In this document: piece after piece, positions 11,898 to 23,624 of the stretch
Layout of the letters: each line of letters begins with the position of its first letter
Position numbering within the stretch: position 1 is the stretch's first letter
NCBI GenBank assembly: GCA_950097015.1
Contig: CATNEN010000031.1
Coordinates: 930,001-994,000, forward strand
Reading direction: 5' to 3'
DNA from: Macrostomum hystrix
Lineage: Eukaryota > Platyhelminthes > Macrostomidae
Length of the DNA: 64,000 nucleotides
Position numbers and translations under genes: made by a program
The notes under the pieces: model-generated
What the model was told of the DNA's origin: nothing
Seen by the model: only the letters and a program-made list of their open reading frames with translations
Database searches by the model: none

Positions 11898-12850
11898 CTG
11901 AGAAAGTCTTCTGCTGACAAGCCCAAAAGCCTGCAGATTCAGGGAAAACTTAAAGATTCTGGGATGGGGTTAAAGCCAGAAAATTCAGGTATTGGATGAA
12001 AGCCTGAAGATTCAGGGATAGGAGAAAAGCCTGAAGATTCAGGGATAGGGGAAAAGCCTGAAGATTCAGGGATAGGGGAAAGCCAGAAGATTCAGGGATA
12101 GGAGAAAAGCCTGAAGATTCAGGGATAGGGGAAAGCCAGAAGATTCAGGGATAGGAGAAAAGCCTGAAGATTCAGGGATAGGGGAAAAGCCTGAAGATTC
12201 AGGGATAGGAGAAAAGCCTGAAGATTCAGTGAAGGGGTTAGCCTGAAGATTCAGGGATAGGAGAAAAGCCTGAAGATTCAGGGATAGGGGAAAAGCCTGA
12301 AGATTCAGGGATAGGAGAAAAGCCTGAAGATTCAGTGAAGGGGGTTAGCCTGAAGATTCAGTGAAGGGGTTAGCCTGAAGATTCAGGGATAGGAGAAAAG
12401 CCTGAAGATTCAGGGATAGGGGAAAAGCCTGAAGATTCAGGGATAGGGGAAAGCCAGAAGATTCAGGGATAGGAGAAAAGCCTGAAGATTCAGGGATAGG
12501 GGAAAGCCAGAAGATTCAGGGATAGGAGAAAAGCCTGAAGATTCAGGGATAGGGGAAAAGCCTGAAGATTCAGGGATAGGAGAAAAGCCTGAAGATTCAG
12601 TGAAGGGGGTTAGCCTGAAGATTCAGGGATAGGAGAAAAGCCTGAAGATTCAGGGATAGGGGAAAAGCCTGAAGATTCAGGGATAGGAGAAAAGCCTGAA
12701 GATTCAGTGAAGGGGGTTAGCCTGAAGATTCCGAGCAAAAAAAGCTCAGATGAAGCTTTTGGGTGGGAAAGCTCTGGAAATACGAAATACCTGAAGATCT
12801 TCAACAAATAAAAATCGGCGTTGCATCGAGCTGCTAAAATATACACTCAC
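11898..12850 (-). other. Probable 5'UTR intron of the GPCR gene
   Basis: On the minus strand a donor CTCAG|GTGAGT (exon end 12851) and an acceptor CTTTCTCAG (exon start 11897) bracket a 953-bp intron. The exon that follows leads into the ATG at 11855 after 42 bases. The upstream limit of the noncoding exon was not found. It is filled by the 27-bp array. Confidence 0.6.
11960..12735. repeat. Minisatellite, 27-bp unit, in GPCR 5'UTR intron
   Basis: About 28 copies with the core GAAGATTCAGGGATAGGGGA. On the gene strand each unit reads CCCTGAATCTTCAGG, a branch-point-like plus acceptor-like word. Units with GTGAAGGGG recur about every four copies, giving a higher-order repeat. Confidence 0.95.
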
Positions 12851-12852
12851 CT

Positions 12853-13400
12853 GAGCTTGGCCGAGTTCGTGCAGCCTATCAAACGCTAAGTCTGTATTTT
12901 AGGAGGCAATAAAGCAAATGAAGCTACAAGTAACTTGTCAAACCCCACAGCGGTTTGAGTTCTGAAAATACTGTATTTAAAGTTGAGTAGACGTCTGTGA
13001 TTGGCTGCTTGATAAACCAATGTCAGTCCCGCTTTCTTTGAGCCTAGAATTTAAGTCAAGCACTTTGTTTCCTGTATTTTTTAAAATGTCCAGTCGCTCT
13101 TATGTTGCTCGAATATATTCAACTTAGATAGCGCCCAGTTGAAACACCTAAGTAAACACTGGCATCCATTCTGCCTGCGTATCTTCTGTCTAGTCTAGTT
13201 TACTGAAACTTAAATTTACTGCTGAAACACGGCAGACACCTAATTTCCATTCATATAAAACAGGAGTGGCAAGAACCACTGCGAGTGCCGCCGACTTTCC
13301 AGATGAAACTGCGCACTTTGATTTATCATAGTCGTATAAAGTGCAACCGGCAACCGTATGTTATCAATACTGTAATCAGATATTTAAGGCCCGCCGACAG
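12853..13400. other. Intergenic region between GPCR and TAF2 with promoter-like words
   Basis: Contains the probable first noncoding GPCR exon near 12851-12960. A plus-strand TATAAAA at about 13254-13260 has no recognised gene downstream. Nothing else was recognised. Confidence 0.35.
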
Positions 13401-14510
13401 CATTGATGCTGACACCCTTACGGATGGCGCTGACACACCATTTACGATGCTGACACACCATTTATGATGCTGACACCTTTATGGATGGCGCTGACACACC
13501 GTTTATGATGCTGACGCCTTTTTGAATGGCGCTGACACACCAATTATGATGCTGACAAACTATTTATGGATAGCGCTGACACACCATTTATGATGCTGAC
13601 AAACTATTTATGGATGGCGCTGACACACCATTTATGATGCTGACAAACTATTTATGGATGGCGCTGACACACCATTTATGATGCTGACAAACTATTTATG
13701 GATAGCGCTGACACACCATTTATGATGCTGACGCCTTTAGGATAGCGCTGACACACCATTTATGATGCTGACACCTTTATGGATGGCGCTGACACACCAT
13801 TTATGATGCTGACGCCTTTTTGAATGGCGCTGACACACCAATTATGATGCTGACACCTTTATGGATGGCGCTGACACACCATTTATGATGCTGACACCTT
13901 TATGGATGGCGCTGACACACCAATTATGATGCTGACACCTTTAGGGATAGCGCTGACACACCAATTATGATGCTGACACCTTTATGGATGGCGCTGACAC
14001 ACCAATTATGATGCTGACACCTTTATGGATGGCGCTGACACACCAATTATGATGCTGACACCTTTATGGATGGCGCTGACACACCAATTATGATGCTGAC
14101 ACCTTTATGGATGGCGCTGACACACCATTTATGATGCTGACACCTTTATGGATGGCGCTGACACACCAATTATGATGCTGACACCTTTATGGATGGCGCT
14201 GACACACCATTTATGATGCTGACGCCTTTTTGAATGGCGCTGACACACCAATTATGATGCTGACACCTTTAGGGATAGCGCTGACACACCATTTATGATG
14301 CTGACGCCTTTTTGAATGGCGCTGACACACCATTTATGATGCTGACGCCTTTATTGGTGGCGCTGACACACCATTTATGATGCTGACGCCTTTATTGGTG
14401 GCGCTGACACACCATTTATGATGCTGACGCCTTTTTGAATGGCGCTGACACACCATTTATGATGCTGACGCCTTTATTGTTGGCGCTGACACACCATCCA
14501 TGATGCTGAC
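13400..14510. repeat. Intergenic minisatellite, 41-bp unit
   Basis: About 27 copies. Each unit holds two half-units sharing GCTGACAC: TGATGCTGACACC and TGGCGCTGACACACC. The CCTTTATGGATGG part varies (CTTTTTGAATGG, CTTTAGGGATAG, AACTATTTATGG). It lies downstream of the TAF2 polyadenylation signal. Confidence 0.95.
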
Positions 14511-14622
14511 ACTTTTGAAAATGACACCCCAAATGAAGCAAAAATTTGCATAAGAAAGATAAGAGCCTTAATGTTAGCATACACGCTGGCAAATTGAATA
14601 TTAGCACCGGTGTTGCATCGGG

Positions 14623-14628
14623 TTTATT
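14623..14628 (-). terminator. Polyadenylation signal AATAAA for TAF2
   Basis: TTTATT on the plus strand reads AATAAA on the gene strand, 112 bp downstream of the TAF2 stop codon. Confidence 0.6.
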
Positions 14629-14739
14629 TTAAACGCTAAACTGAGGTAATGTACAAACAGCTGACAGGCGGGGACACAATTATTATTACTAGCAAACATT
14701 TATGAGCAGAAATGGGCTGAGGCCAGCACAAAACATCCC

Positions 14740-17700
14740 TCAGTCTGGCAGGTTATCCCAGCTGTAGCCGAACAAATCCTCATCGTCATCATCCTCCGGA
14801 GCCTCCGCAACAGCTCCGCCAACGTCGTCAATCATGTCGTCGTCGGCGTTGTCGTTATCACCGGCAGCCGCAGCCGCAGCAGCTGGCAGCTGCCTGCCGG
14901 CTCGCCCACCAGACTCCGTTCCGACATTGTCCACGCCGCCATCGCCGCCGTCGCGAGCGCCGCCGGCAGGCCAGACAATGTCCGACTCGTCTATTGGCGG
15001 CTCGTCGGGGGCGAACTCGTAGTCATCCTCCAGGCCGATGTCAAGCAGCAGGTCGTCGTCGGCGTCGGCCTCGTCGCCGGAGCTGCCGATGCCGCAGCCG
15101 CCGATGTTGGCATTGTCGTCGTCTGTTTCAACCGGCGGCGGCGCCATAGTCGGCGGCGGTGGCGTCGGCTGACGCTGGGCAATCTTGGTGCGGCCTTCGC
15201 GCACTTTAAGAACTAGGAAGTTTTCTGGCAGCGGAGTGCACCTGGGAGTTGGGCGCAGGGGATAATAAAATGTGGAATGGAATGGTGAAGATGCGATTCT
15301 CATGGGCGATATTCGAAAAATGATTATCAGCTGGGAAATTGTAGAGCAGGATTGGGTGGGACATTAAAAATGGGATTCTTAGGTAGGATATTCGAAATGG
15401 GATTCTCAGGTGGGATATTCGAAATGGGATTCTTAAGTGGGATATTCGACATGGGATTCACAGGTGGGATATTCGAAATGGGATTCTTAGGTGGGATATT
15501 CGACATGGGATTCTTAAGTAGGATATTCGAAATGGGATTCTTAAGTAGGATATTCGACATGGGATTCTTAAGTAGGATATTCGAAATGGGATTCTTAAGT
15601 AGGATATTCGAAATGGGATTCTCAGGTGGGATATTCGAAATGGGATTCTTAGGTGGGATATTCGAAATGGAATTCTTAGGTGGCATTTTCAAAATGGGAT
15701 TCTTAAGAAGGATATTAAAAATGGGATTCTTATGTGGGTTTTCTATAGAGGATTATTCCTTTCTCTCCTCACTTTTTCACTGGAGGGTTCTAAAAAGATT
15801 TCCAAAATGACAGTTTTAAAAAAACGAATTCCCACGTGGCATCAATAATATTCTCAGGTGGGATTTACTAAAGTACACAACGCTCCACTCACTTAGGCCT
15901 GTGCCTGCCGTAGAGCAGGTGGTACAGGCTGGCCACTGAGCATCTCAGCCTGCAGTCGGCGCTGAGCTCAGCATTGAGTAGCCGCCACAGGCGCTCCACG
16001 AGCTCTGGCGTGTCCAACTGGCCTCGTTTTCTTCGAAGAAACGGCGGCTGATAGGTGAGCATAGCAACCGCCTGGCAACGCACGGTGGCCTCCTCGGCAG
16101 GATTGCAGATTACGGAGTCCAGCAGCCAGGACAGGGCCTGGGCGTCCTTGGCGCACTTGATATGGTTCACCGCAGCCTCCATGGCGGCGAGGCGGACGTC
16201 TATGTAATTACCTGGCGCTGCGTAGCTCTTGAATATGCCGACGTCAGCAGGGATAAAGCCGGTGCGCTGCAGCTTGCGGAATACGCGCAGGCACTTTACC
16301 GTCACCACCATGCGATAGCTGGGCATCAGCTTCTCCAGGTTCATGTGCCGAGTCACCTGCGGGCGGTGGTGGAGGCTAAGTGTATGCCTCAGACCCTTCA
16401 CCCTGCATGCCTCAGACCCTTCACCCTGCATGCCTGACCCTTCACCCTGCATCCCTCAGACCCTTCACCCTGCATGCCTGACCCTTCACCCTGCATCCCT
16501 CAGACCCTTCACCCTGCATGCCTGACCCTTCACCCTGCATGCCTGACCCTTCACCCTGCATGGCCCAGATCCTTCACCCTGCATGCCTGACCCTTCACCC
16601 TGCATGCCTGACCCTTCACCCTGCATGCCTCAGACCCTTCACCCTGCATGCCTCAAACCCTTCACCCTGCATGCCTGACCCTTCACCCTGCATTCCTGAC
16701 CCTTCACCCTGCATTCCTGACACTTCACCCTGCATTCCTGACCCTTCACCCTGCATTCCTGACCCTTCACCCTGCATGCCTGACCCTTCACCCTGCATTC
16801 CTGACCCTTCACCCTGCATTCCTGACCCTTCACCCTGCATTCCTGACCCTTCACCCTGCATTCCTGACCCTTCACCCTGCATTCCTGACACTTCACCCTG
16901 CATGCCTCAAACCCTTCACCCTGCATGCCTGACCCTTCACCCTGCATTCCTGACCCTTCACCCTGCATGACCTAGACCCTTCATCCATACTTCCCAAGCC
17001 TTTCAGCACAATCCGGACACCCACCTCCTCCAGCAGAGCTGCAATTGGCTTGGGCAATTTGCTCAGGAAGTTCTCAGTGGCAATAGTGGCAGCAGGTGTG
17101 ATTGTCCTGAACAGGGACTCGATAAGCGCCGCACGGTAATAGTCATCGGCGTAGGGATTCTTGGAGTTGTCGTTGAAGCGCAGCAGGTTCAGGATGAATT
17201 CGGGCACCTCAGGCGGGCAGACGTCCTGAGCTGTGCGAAGCAGCGACATGCAGAGCGGCACTTCTTTGAGCAGGAAGTAGCGCTGCAAATTTGAGAAGTC
17301 ATTAACAGGTGTCAGAGACCGGGAATCTCTGGCGCCGAATAGGCCGAGGAATGCGGCCATGAGGGGATCCAGCAGGTCCAGGGGGCCGCTGATAAGGCAC
17401 AGCGCATAGCAGGCCTGCATGCGTACTCGGTAGTACTGCCGCTCGTCTCGCACCACCTGCGGGACACCGGTTGGGATTTTGAAGGATAAGACGGGATTTT
17501 GAAGGATAAGAGGGGCTTTTGAAGGATAAGAGGGTATTTCGAAGGATAAGAGGGGATTTGGAAGGATAAAAGGGTATTTCGAAGGATAAGAGGGGATTTT
17601 GAAGGATAAGAGGGGATTTTGAAGGATAAGAGGGGATTTTGAAGGATAAGTAGGAATTTTGAAGGATAAGAGGGGATTTTGAAGGACAAGAGGGGATTTT

Positions 17701-20700
17701 GAAGGATAAGAGGGGATTTTGAAGGACAAGAGGGGATTTTGAAGGATAAGAGGGGATTTTGAAGGATAAGAGGGGATTTTGAAGGACAAGAGGGGATTTT
17801 GAAGGACAAGAGGGGATTTTGAAGGATAAGAGGGGATTTTGAAGGATAAGAGGGGATTTTGAAGGATAAGAGGGGATTTTGAAGGATAAGAGGGGATTTT
17901 GAAGGATAAGTAGGAATTTTGAAGGATAAGAGGGGATTTTGAAGGATAAGAGGGGATTTTGAAGGATAAGTAGGAATTTTGAAGGATAAGAGGGGATTTT
18001 GAAGGACAAGAGGGGATTTTGAAGGATAAGAGGGGATTTTGAAGGATAAGAGGGGATTTTGAAGGACAAGAGGGGATTTTGAAGGATAAGAGGGGATTTT
18101 GAAGGATAAGAGGGGATTTTGAAGGACAAGAGGGGATTTTGAAGGACAAGAGGGGATTTTGAAGGATAAGAGGGGATTTTGAAGGATAAGAGGGGATTTT
18201 AAAGGATAAGAGGGGATTTTGAAGGATAAGAGGGGATTTTGAAGGATAAGTAGGAATTTTGAAGGATAAGAGGGGATTTTGAAGGATAAGAGGGGATTTT
18301 GAAGGATAAGTAGGAATTTTGAAGGATAAGAGGGGATTTTGAAGGACAAGAGGGGATTTTGAAGGATAAGAGGGGATTTTGAAGGACAAGAGGGGATTTT
18401 GAAGGATAAGAGGGGATTTTGAAGGATAAGAGGGGATTTTGAAGGACAAGAGGGGATTTTGAAGGATAAGAGGGGATTTTGAAGGATAAGAGGGGATTTT
18501 GAAGGATAAGAGGGGATTTTGAAGGATAAGAGGGGATTTTGAAGGATAAGAGGGGATTTTGAAGGATAAGAGGGGATTTTGAAGGATAAGTAGGAATTTT
18601 GAAGGATAAGAGGGGATTTTGAAGGACAAGAGGGGATTTTGAAGGATAAGAGGGGATTTTGAAGGATAAGAGGGGATTTTGAAGGATAAGAGGGGATTTT
18701 GAAGGATAAGAGGGGATTTTGAAGGACAAGAGGGGATTTTGAAGGATAAGAGGGGATTTTGAAGGATAAGAGGGGATTTTGAAGGATAAGAGGGGATTTT
18801 GAAGGATAAGAGGGGATTTTGAAGGATAAGAGGGGATTTTGAAGGATAAGAGGGGATTTTGAAGGATAAGAGGGGATTTTGAAGGATAAGTAGGAATTTT
18901 GAAGGATAAGAGGGGATTTTGAAGGACAAGAGGGGATTTTGAAGGATAAGAGGGGATTTTGAAGGATAAGAGGGGATTTTGAAGGATAAGAGGGGATTTT
19001 GAAGGATAAGAGGGGATTTTGAAGGATAAGAGGGGATTTTGAAAGATAAGAGGGGATTTCAAAGGATAAGAGGGGATTTTGAAGGATAAGAGGGGATTTT
19101 GAAGGATAAGAGGGGATACTCAAGCGCATTTTGAGGAATGGGAGAGAAAATATTTTAGGTCCGAGAAGCTGACAGTAAAAATCAGGAAACCCTGTGGCAA
19201 AAGCGCATTATCAGATCTAGTAATTAATAACGCTAAGCATCCGCACCTCAAGCAGCAGCTGCCAGGTCTCGCGGCTGTGAAACTGCGGCTGGCAGAGGGC
19301 TCGGCAGGCAGCCATCTGGCTGGCAACGCAGCGCTCGTAGCGCAGCAGGAGGTGCCACATGGCCTCGGGCTGGACAATTTCAACGTGGCGAATCAGCTGC
19401 ATCTCGGGATCAACTCGCAGCCAGAGCAGGGATGAGTCCGACTCCAGCTTGCCTAGATCGGCGTCGTCTAGCTCTTCGCCGTTGCTAAGCAACACTTTGC
19501 GTCGTTTAATTTTGCGACTCTTGGAGTGGCATGGCAGGTCGCTGACCGAGGCGGATTCGTCTAGCTTCAGGGTGTGGCTGAACGGCCCGTCCAGCTCCTG
19601 GAGGCTCACAGTCACGGCGCCGGTGTAGCGCCTGCGACTACCGCCGCCGCCTCCAGGCGCAGCCGGCGGATCGTCGCGAATCTCCAGCGCTATCAAGTTC
19701 TTCTTCTTGTTAACGCTGAAGCTGGCCCTGAGACGGGCGTGGCCAGGCAGGGTGACCCACTGGTCCAGCAGGTACTGCATGTTCTTTCCTGTGAGTGCCA
19801 GAATCAGGTCTAGAAGGGTCTGGCTGGACAGCAGGAATGACGGCCGCCAGGACTGCTCGCTGCCCGGCTGAAGCGGCGCCGGCTGCTGGCTGGGGTCGTA
19901 GGAGCTGGCTAGCGTGAGCAGCTTGTTCAGGACGTACTGCAGCACCTGGTAGGAGTAAACTAGCGATTTGAGTAGGAGTAAACTAGCGATTTGAGTAGGA
20001 GAAAACTAGCGAATTGAGTAGAAGCAAACAAGCGATTCGAGTAGGAGTAAACTAGTGATTTGAGTAGGAGTAACGATTTGAGTAGCAGTAAACTAGCGAT
20101 TCGAGTAGGAGAAAACTAGCGATTTGAGTACGAGTAACGGTTTGAGTAGGAGTAAACTAGCGATTTGAGTAGGAGTAAACTAGCGATTTGAGTAGGAGTA
20201 ACGATTTGAGTAGGAGTAAACTAGCGATTTGAGTAGGAGTAAACTAGCGATTTGAGTAGGAGTAAACTAGCGATTTGAGTAGGATTAACGATTCGAGTAG
20301 GAGTAAACTAGCGATTTGAGTAGGAGTAACGATTCGAGTAGGAGTAAACTAGCGATTCGAGTAGAAGTAAACTAGCGATTTGAGTAGGAGTAAACTAGCG
20401 ATTTGAGTAGGAGTAAACGGCGAAATTAAGTGTTATAAAATAACTAGTAGTAGACTAAAAGAGAGCGACATGAAATAGTATACTCGTAGGAAGAATCGTA
20501 AAATAACAGGTAAAAGTGCAGACCTCCTCGCCCAGCTTGCAGCCCAGCAGCCGAATGACCAGCAAAGCCTTGCTCCTGTAGGCTGCGGCATAGTCTGGCG
20601 GAATAGTCTGGGGGAAGCGCAGGCAGAATGGAGTTGTGCTAGACTGGCGCTGCTCGGAAGCCGCGGCAGCGGACCCGCTGGGGTCCAGCAGCACCTCATG

Positions 20701-23559
20701 CCTAGTGGACTCGTACAGGCACACCTGGCTCATCTGGTCCGCTATGTAGTTTCTGTACTCGTTGTGACCGAAAACCTTGCGCTGGTAGAGGGCGGCGATG
20801 TAGCCGGAGATGCCCAGAGGAAGCCAGGCGTCATTGAAGGCCTGCATGCCCAGGTAGCAGCCTGCGGTGCGGCGGGCGAGATTACTGCTCAACTGCTCAA
20901 CTGCTCAACTTGAGGGCAGGACAGCATATTGTAGGCAGTAGACGGCGAGCATTGGAAACGGTGAATATATATAGGTAAGCGTGAATCAAGGCCAGAAACG
21001 GTGAAAAATATCGTAAACCGTGAATGAGGATGCGAAACCGTGAATAAGGATAAAGAGCCGTGAATGAGGATAAGGAAGTGTGAATGAGGATGCGAAACCG
21101 TGAATGAGGATAAGGAAGCGTGAATGAGGAAATGGAACCGTGAATGAGTAAGCGGAAGCGTGAATGAGGATGCGAAACCGTGAATAAGGATGCGGAACGG
21201 TGATAGAAAATAGGGGAACGGTGAATTAGGATAAGGAACCGTGAATGAGGATAAGGAACCGTGAATGAGGATAAGGAACCGTGCATGAGGATGCGGAACG
21301 GTGATAGAAAATAGGGGAACCGTGAATTAGGATAAGGAACCGTGAATGAGGATAAGGAACCGTGAATGAGGATAAGGAACCGTGAATGAGGATAAGGAAC
21401 CGTGAATTAGGATAAGGAACCGTGAATGAGGATAAGGAACCGTGAATGAGGATGCGAAACCGTGAATGAGGATAAGGAGCCGTGAATAAGGATGCGGAAC
21501 GGTGATAGAAAATAGGGGAACGGTGAATTAGGATAAGGAACCGTGAATGAGGATAAGGAAGCGTGAATGAGGATGCGAAACCGTGAATGAGGATAAGGAG
21601 CCGTGGATGAGGATAAGGAAGCGTGAATGAGGAAATGGAACCGTGAATGAGTAAGCGGAAGCGTGAATGAGGATGCGAAACCGTGAATAAGGATGCGGAA
21701 CGGTGATAGAAAATAGGGGAACGGTGAATTAGGATAAGGAACCGTGAATGAGGATAAGGAACCGTGAATGAGGATGCGAAACCGTGAATGAGGATAAGAA
21801 ACCGTGAATGATGATAAGGAACCGTGAATGAGGATAAGAAACCGTGAATGAGGATGCGAAACCGTGAATGAGGATAAGAAACCGTGAATGATGATAAGGA
21901 ACCGTGAATGAGGATAAGAAACCGTGAATGAGGATAATGAACTGTGAATGAAGATTAGGAGCTGATGATCAAGATGGAAAACCATGGATGAAGATCATGA
22001 GCAGTGAATAAAGATGGGGGATCGTGAACTTCTTGGAAAGATCCAAGAAGAACCACTTACCAAAAAACTGCTGAGCCACAGCGAAAGCGAGGGTTCGCCT
22101 GGTGTCTATGGCCTGGTCCACAACGCGGCTCGAGTGCAGCAGGCTGACGGAGGCCACAATCAAGGAGGCGTAGGACTGCACAGTCTCGAAGGCTTGGTCA
22201 ACAAACACCAGCTTGAGGGAGCCGTAGGGCAGCCGAACGCCCAGCAGGGACTCGCAGAAGGCCAGGCAGTCAGGCAGTCTGGCAACTGTGTGTCGCAGCA
22301 GGCCGGACAGCGGAGGCGGACAGAAGTAGGTGCCGACAGTGCCGCTCAGAGGCGGGTGGGTCTCGATGTCGAAGGCGCCAACAGCGAAGCCGATGTTAGG
22401 CGCGCTAGTCGGCTGAGCCAAGAAGTAATGGAATGTCTTGGACTGCAGATCCTGTGAGTAGACTGTCTCCAGGAGGTCGCCGGGTGCCACGGCGGTCATT
22501 TCCTCTGGCACGGTCAGCTCGAAGCGCCACTGGCACAGCTCGCTGTAGGAGTCGATGCAGGGCAGCCAGAGCCTAGACGAGTTGCCCGTCACCGAGGTGA
22601 AGCAGTGCGCGCTGCGCATGTCCACCTCGCCTTCGTCGCCGAGTGGCGAACAAAAGTACAGACCGGCCTGCGGCTGCTGCAGCGAGAATTCCACGGTTAG
22701 GCGCAGCTGACGGCCCTGGGCAAAGGCGCGCGGCATAAAATCGGTCAGGCTGAAGGGATCAGGCTGAAGGGATCAGGCTGAAGGGATCAGGCTGAAGGGA
22801 TCAGGCTGAAGGGAACAGGCCGAAGGGATCAGGCTGAAGGGATCAGGCTGAAGGGAACAGGCCGAAGGGATCAGGCTGAAGGGATCAGGCTGAAGGGAAC
22901 AGGCCGAAGGGATCAGGCTGAAGGGATCAGGCTGAAAGGACTGAAAGGGTCAGAATGAAGGGACTGAAGGGGTCAGAATGAAGAGACTGAAGGGATCAGG
23001 CTGAAAGGACTGAAAGGGTCAGAATGAAGAGACTGAAGGGGTCAGAATGAAGGGACTGAAGGGGTCAGAATGAAGGAACTGAAGAGGTCAGAATGAAGGG
23101 ACTGAAAGGGTTGGGCTGATGAAAAGTGCAGTTGAGAACACTAACCTGTGAGATGGCAGGCCAGAGTTCCTGGGGCAGCGGTACCAGTATCTCGCCATTA
23201 TTCGAGTCCGGATCAACCGAGCCTACGGCCAGCTCGTGTCGCTGCTCAAAGAAGGTCAGATTCCGCTGCTTCATCTCCGCCCGACAGATCTCCATTGTGG
23301 GATCGTTGAACGCAAAGGATGCTTCTATTGTTGCATGTTGCTGTTGCTGCTGCTGCTGCTGCTGCTGCGCTTGAAGCGGCGAGTCTAGCCACACTGCGTA
23401 CACGGTGCATTGTTTGCAATTAAGTTTCACTCGCCTCAGTTGCGGAGTTAGCGGCTGCAGCAGCAGTTCAGTATAGCCAACAATGGATTTAGTGCGGAAA
23501 CTGATGGCCTTGATGCACACTGTCTGCTGGCACAGGTTATAGGGCCTGGAGCTCTGCAT
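14740..23559 (-). CDS. TAF2: Transcription initiation factor TFIID subunit 2
   Basis: Seven coding exons: 23559-23146, 22715-22061, 20861-20524, 19945-19247, 17456-17025, 16356-15893 and 15241-14740. All phases agree and give 1167 residues (human about 1199). TAF2 is the TFIID subunit that contacts initiator DNA with TAF1. The N-terminal two thirds has the M1-aminopeptidase fold: CIDSYSELCQWRFELTV, QSYASLIVAS, and AVAQQFFG where true peptidases carry the zinc HExxH, so it is catalytically inert. Strongly conserved later blocks are PCHSKSRKIKRRK, LLWLRVDPEMQLIRHVE and the HEAT-like NLEKLMPSYRMVVTVKCLR. The C-tail is acidic (DDDDEDLFGYSWDNLPD) and replaces the His/Lys-rich vertebrate tail. A CAG/CAA-encoded Gln tract follows residue 65. 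An in-frame ATG at 23559 was chosen because upstream sequence looks like an acceptor (CTTTGATTTCAG, ending at 23577). Every one of the six introns is a minisatellite. Confidence 0.95.
15360..15725. repeat. TAF2 intron 6 minisatellite, 27-bp unit
   Basis: About 13 copies with the core GGGATATTCGAAATGGGATT. The intron is 15242-15892. The period is divisible by 3, so frames stay open on both strands. Confidence 0.95.
16383..16975. repeat. TAF2 intron 5 minisatellite, 21/23-bp unit
   Basis: About 27 copies with the core TGACCCTTCACCCTGCAT. A 23-bp form with CCTCAGACCC is mixed with the 21-bp form. The intron is 16357-17024. Confidence 0.95.
17475..19115. repeat. TAF2 intron 4 minisatellite, 20-bp unit, about 82 copies
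   Basis: The unit is AGGGGATTTTGAAGGATAAG, with only two common variants: GACAAG for GATAAG, and TAGGAATTTT. It fills nearly all of the intron 17457-19246. On the gene strand it is pyrimidine-rich and abuts the acceptor within about 25 bp. The 20-bp unit has no stops on the gene strand, so open frames of over 600 codons run through it. These are artefacts. Confidence 0.95.
19950..20425. repeat. TAF2 intron 3 minisatellite, 23-bp unit, whose last copy forms the acceptor
   Basis: About 20 copies with the core GGAGTAAACTAGCGATTTGA, plus shorter 18-bp copies lacking AACTAG. On the gene strand the last copy reads AGTTTACTCCTAC, followed directly by CAG and exon 4 (19945). The real polypyrimidine tract is therefore part of the array. 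Confidence 0.95.
20945..21975. repeat. TAF2 intron 2 minisatellite, 20-bp unit with higher-order repeat
   Basis: About 50 copies of GTGAATGAGGATAAGGAACC and variants. A marker block, GGTGATAGAAAATAGGGGAA, appears near 21199, 21299, 21501 and 21702, so a unit of about 200 bp has itself been duplicated. Confidence 0.95.
22742..23105. repeat. TAF2 intron 1 minisatellite, 14-bp unit
   Basis: The unit is ATCAGGCTGAAGGG, changing to longer GGACTGAAGGGGTCAGAATGA copies on the 5' gene side. On the gene strand each unit reads CCCTTCAGCCTGAT, an acceptor-like and a branch-point-like word. The intron is 22716-23145. Confidence 0.95.
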
Positions 23560-23624
23560 TGCCGCCTGGCTTGCGGCTGAAATCAAAGCGGAGTGGACTA
23601 CCAAATAATGCGGGACAATGGGTC

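Noticed and set aside
13254-13260. Plus-strand TATA box as promoter of a gene near 13285
   Set aside because: The only frame downstream is short, has no domain and runs into the 41-bp array.
16893-19129. Minus-strand frames of 600-680 codons made of SPLILQNPLLSFKIP-type repeats
   Set aside because: They read through the 20-bp intronic array of TAF2. Splice sites on both sides and exon phases show the array is removed.
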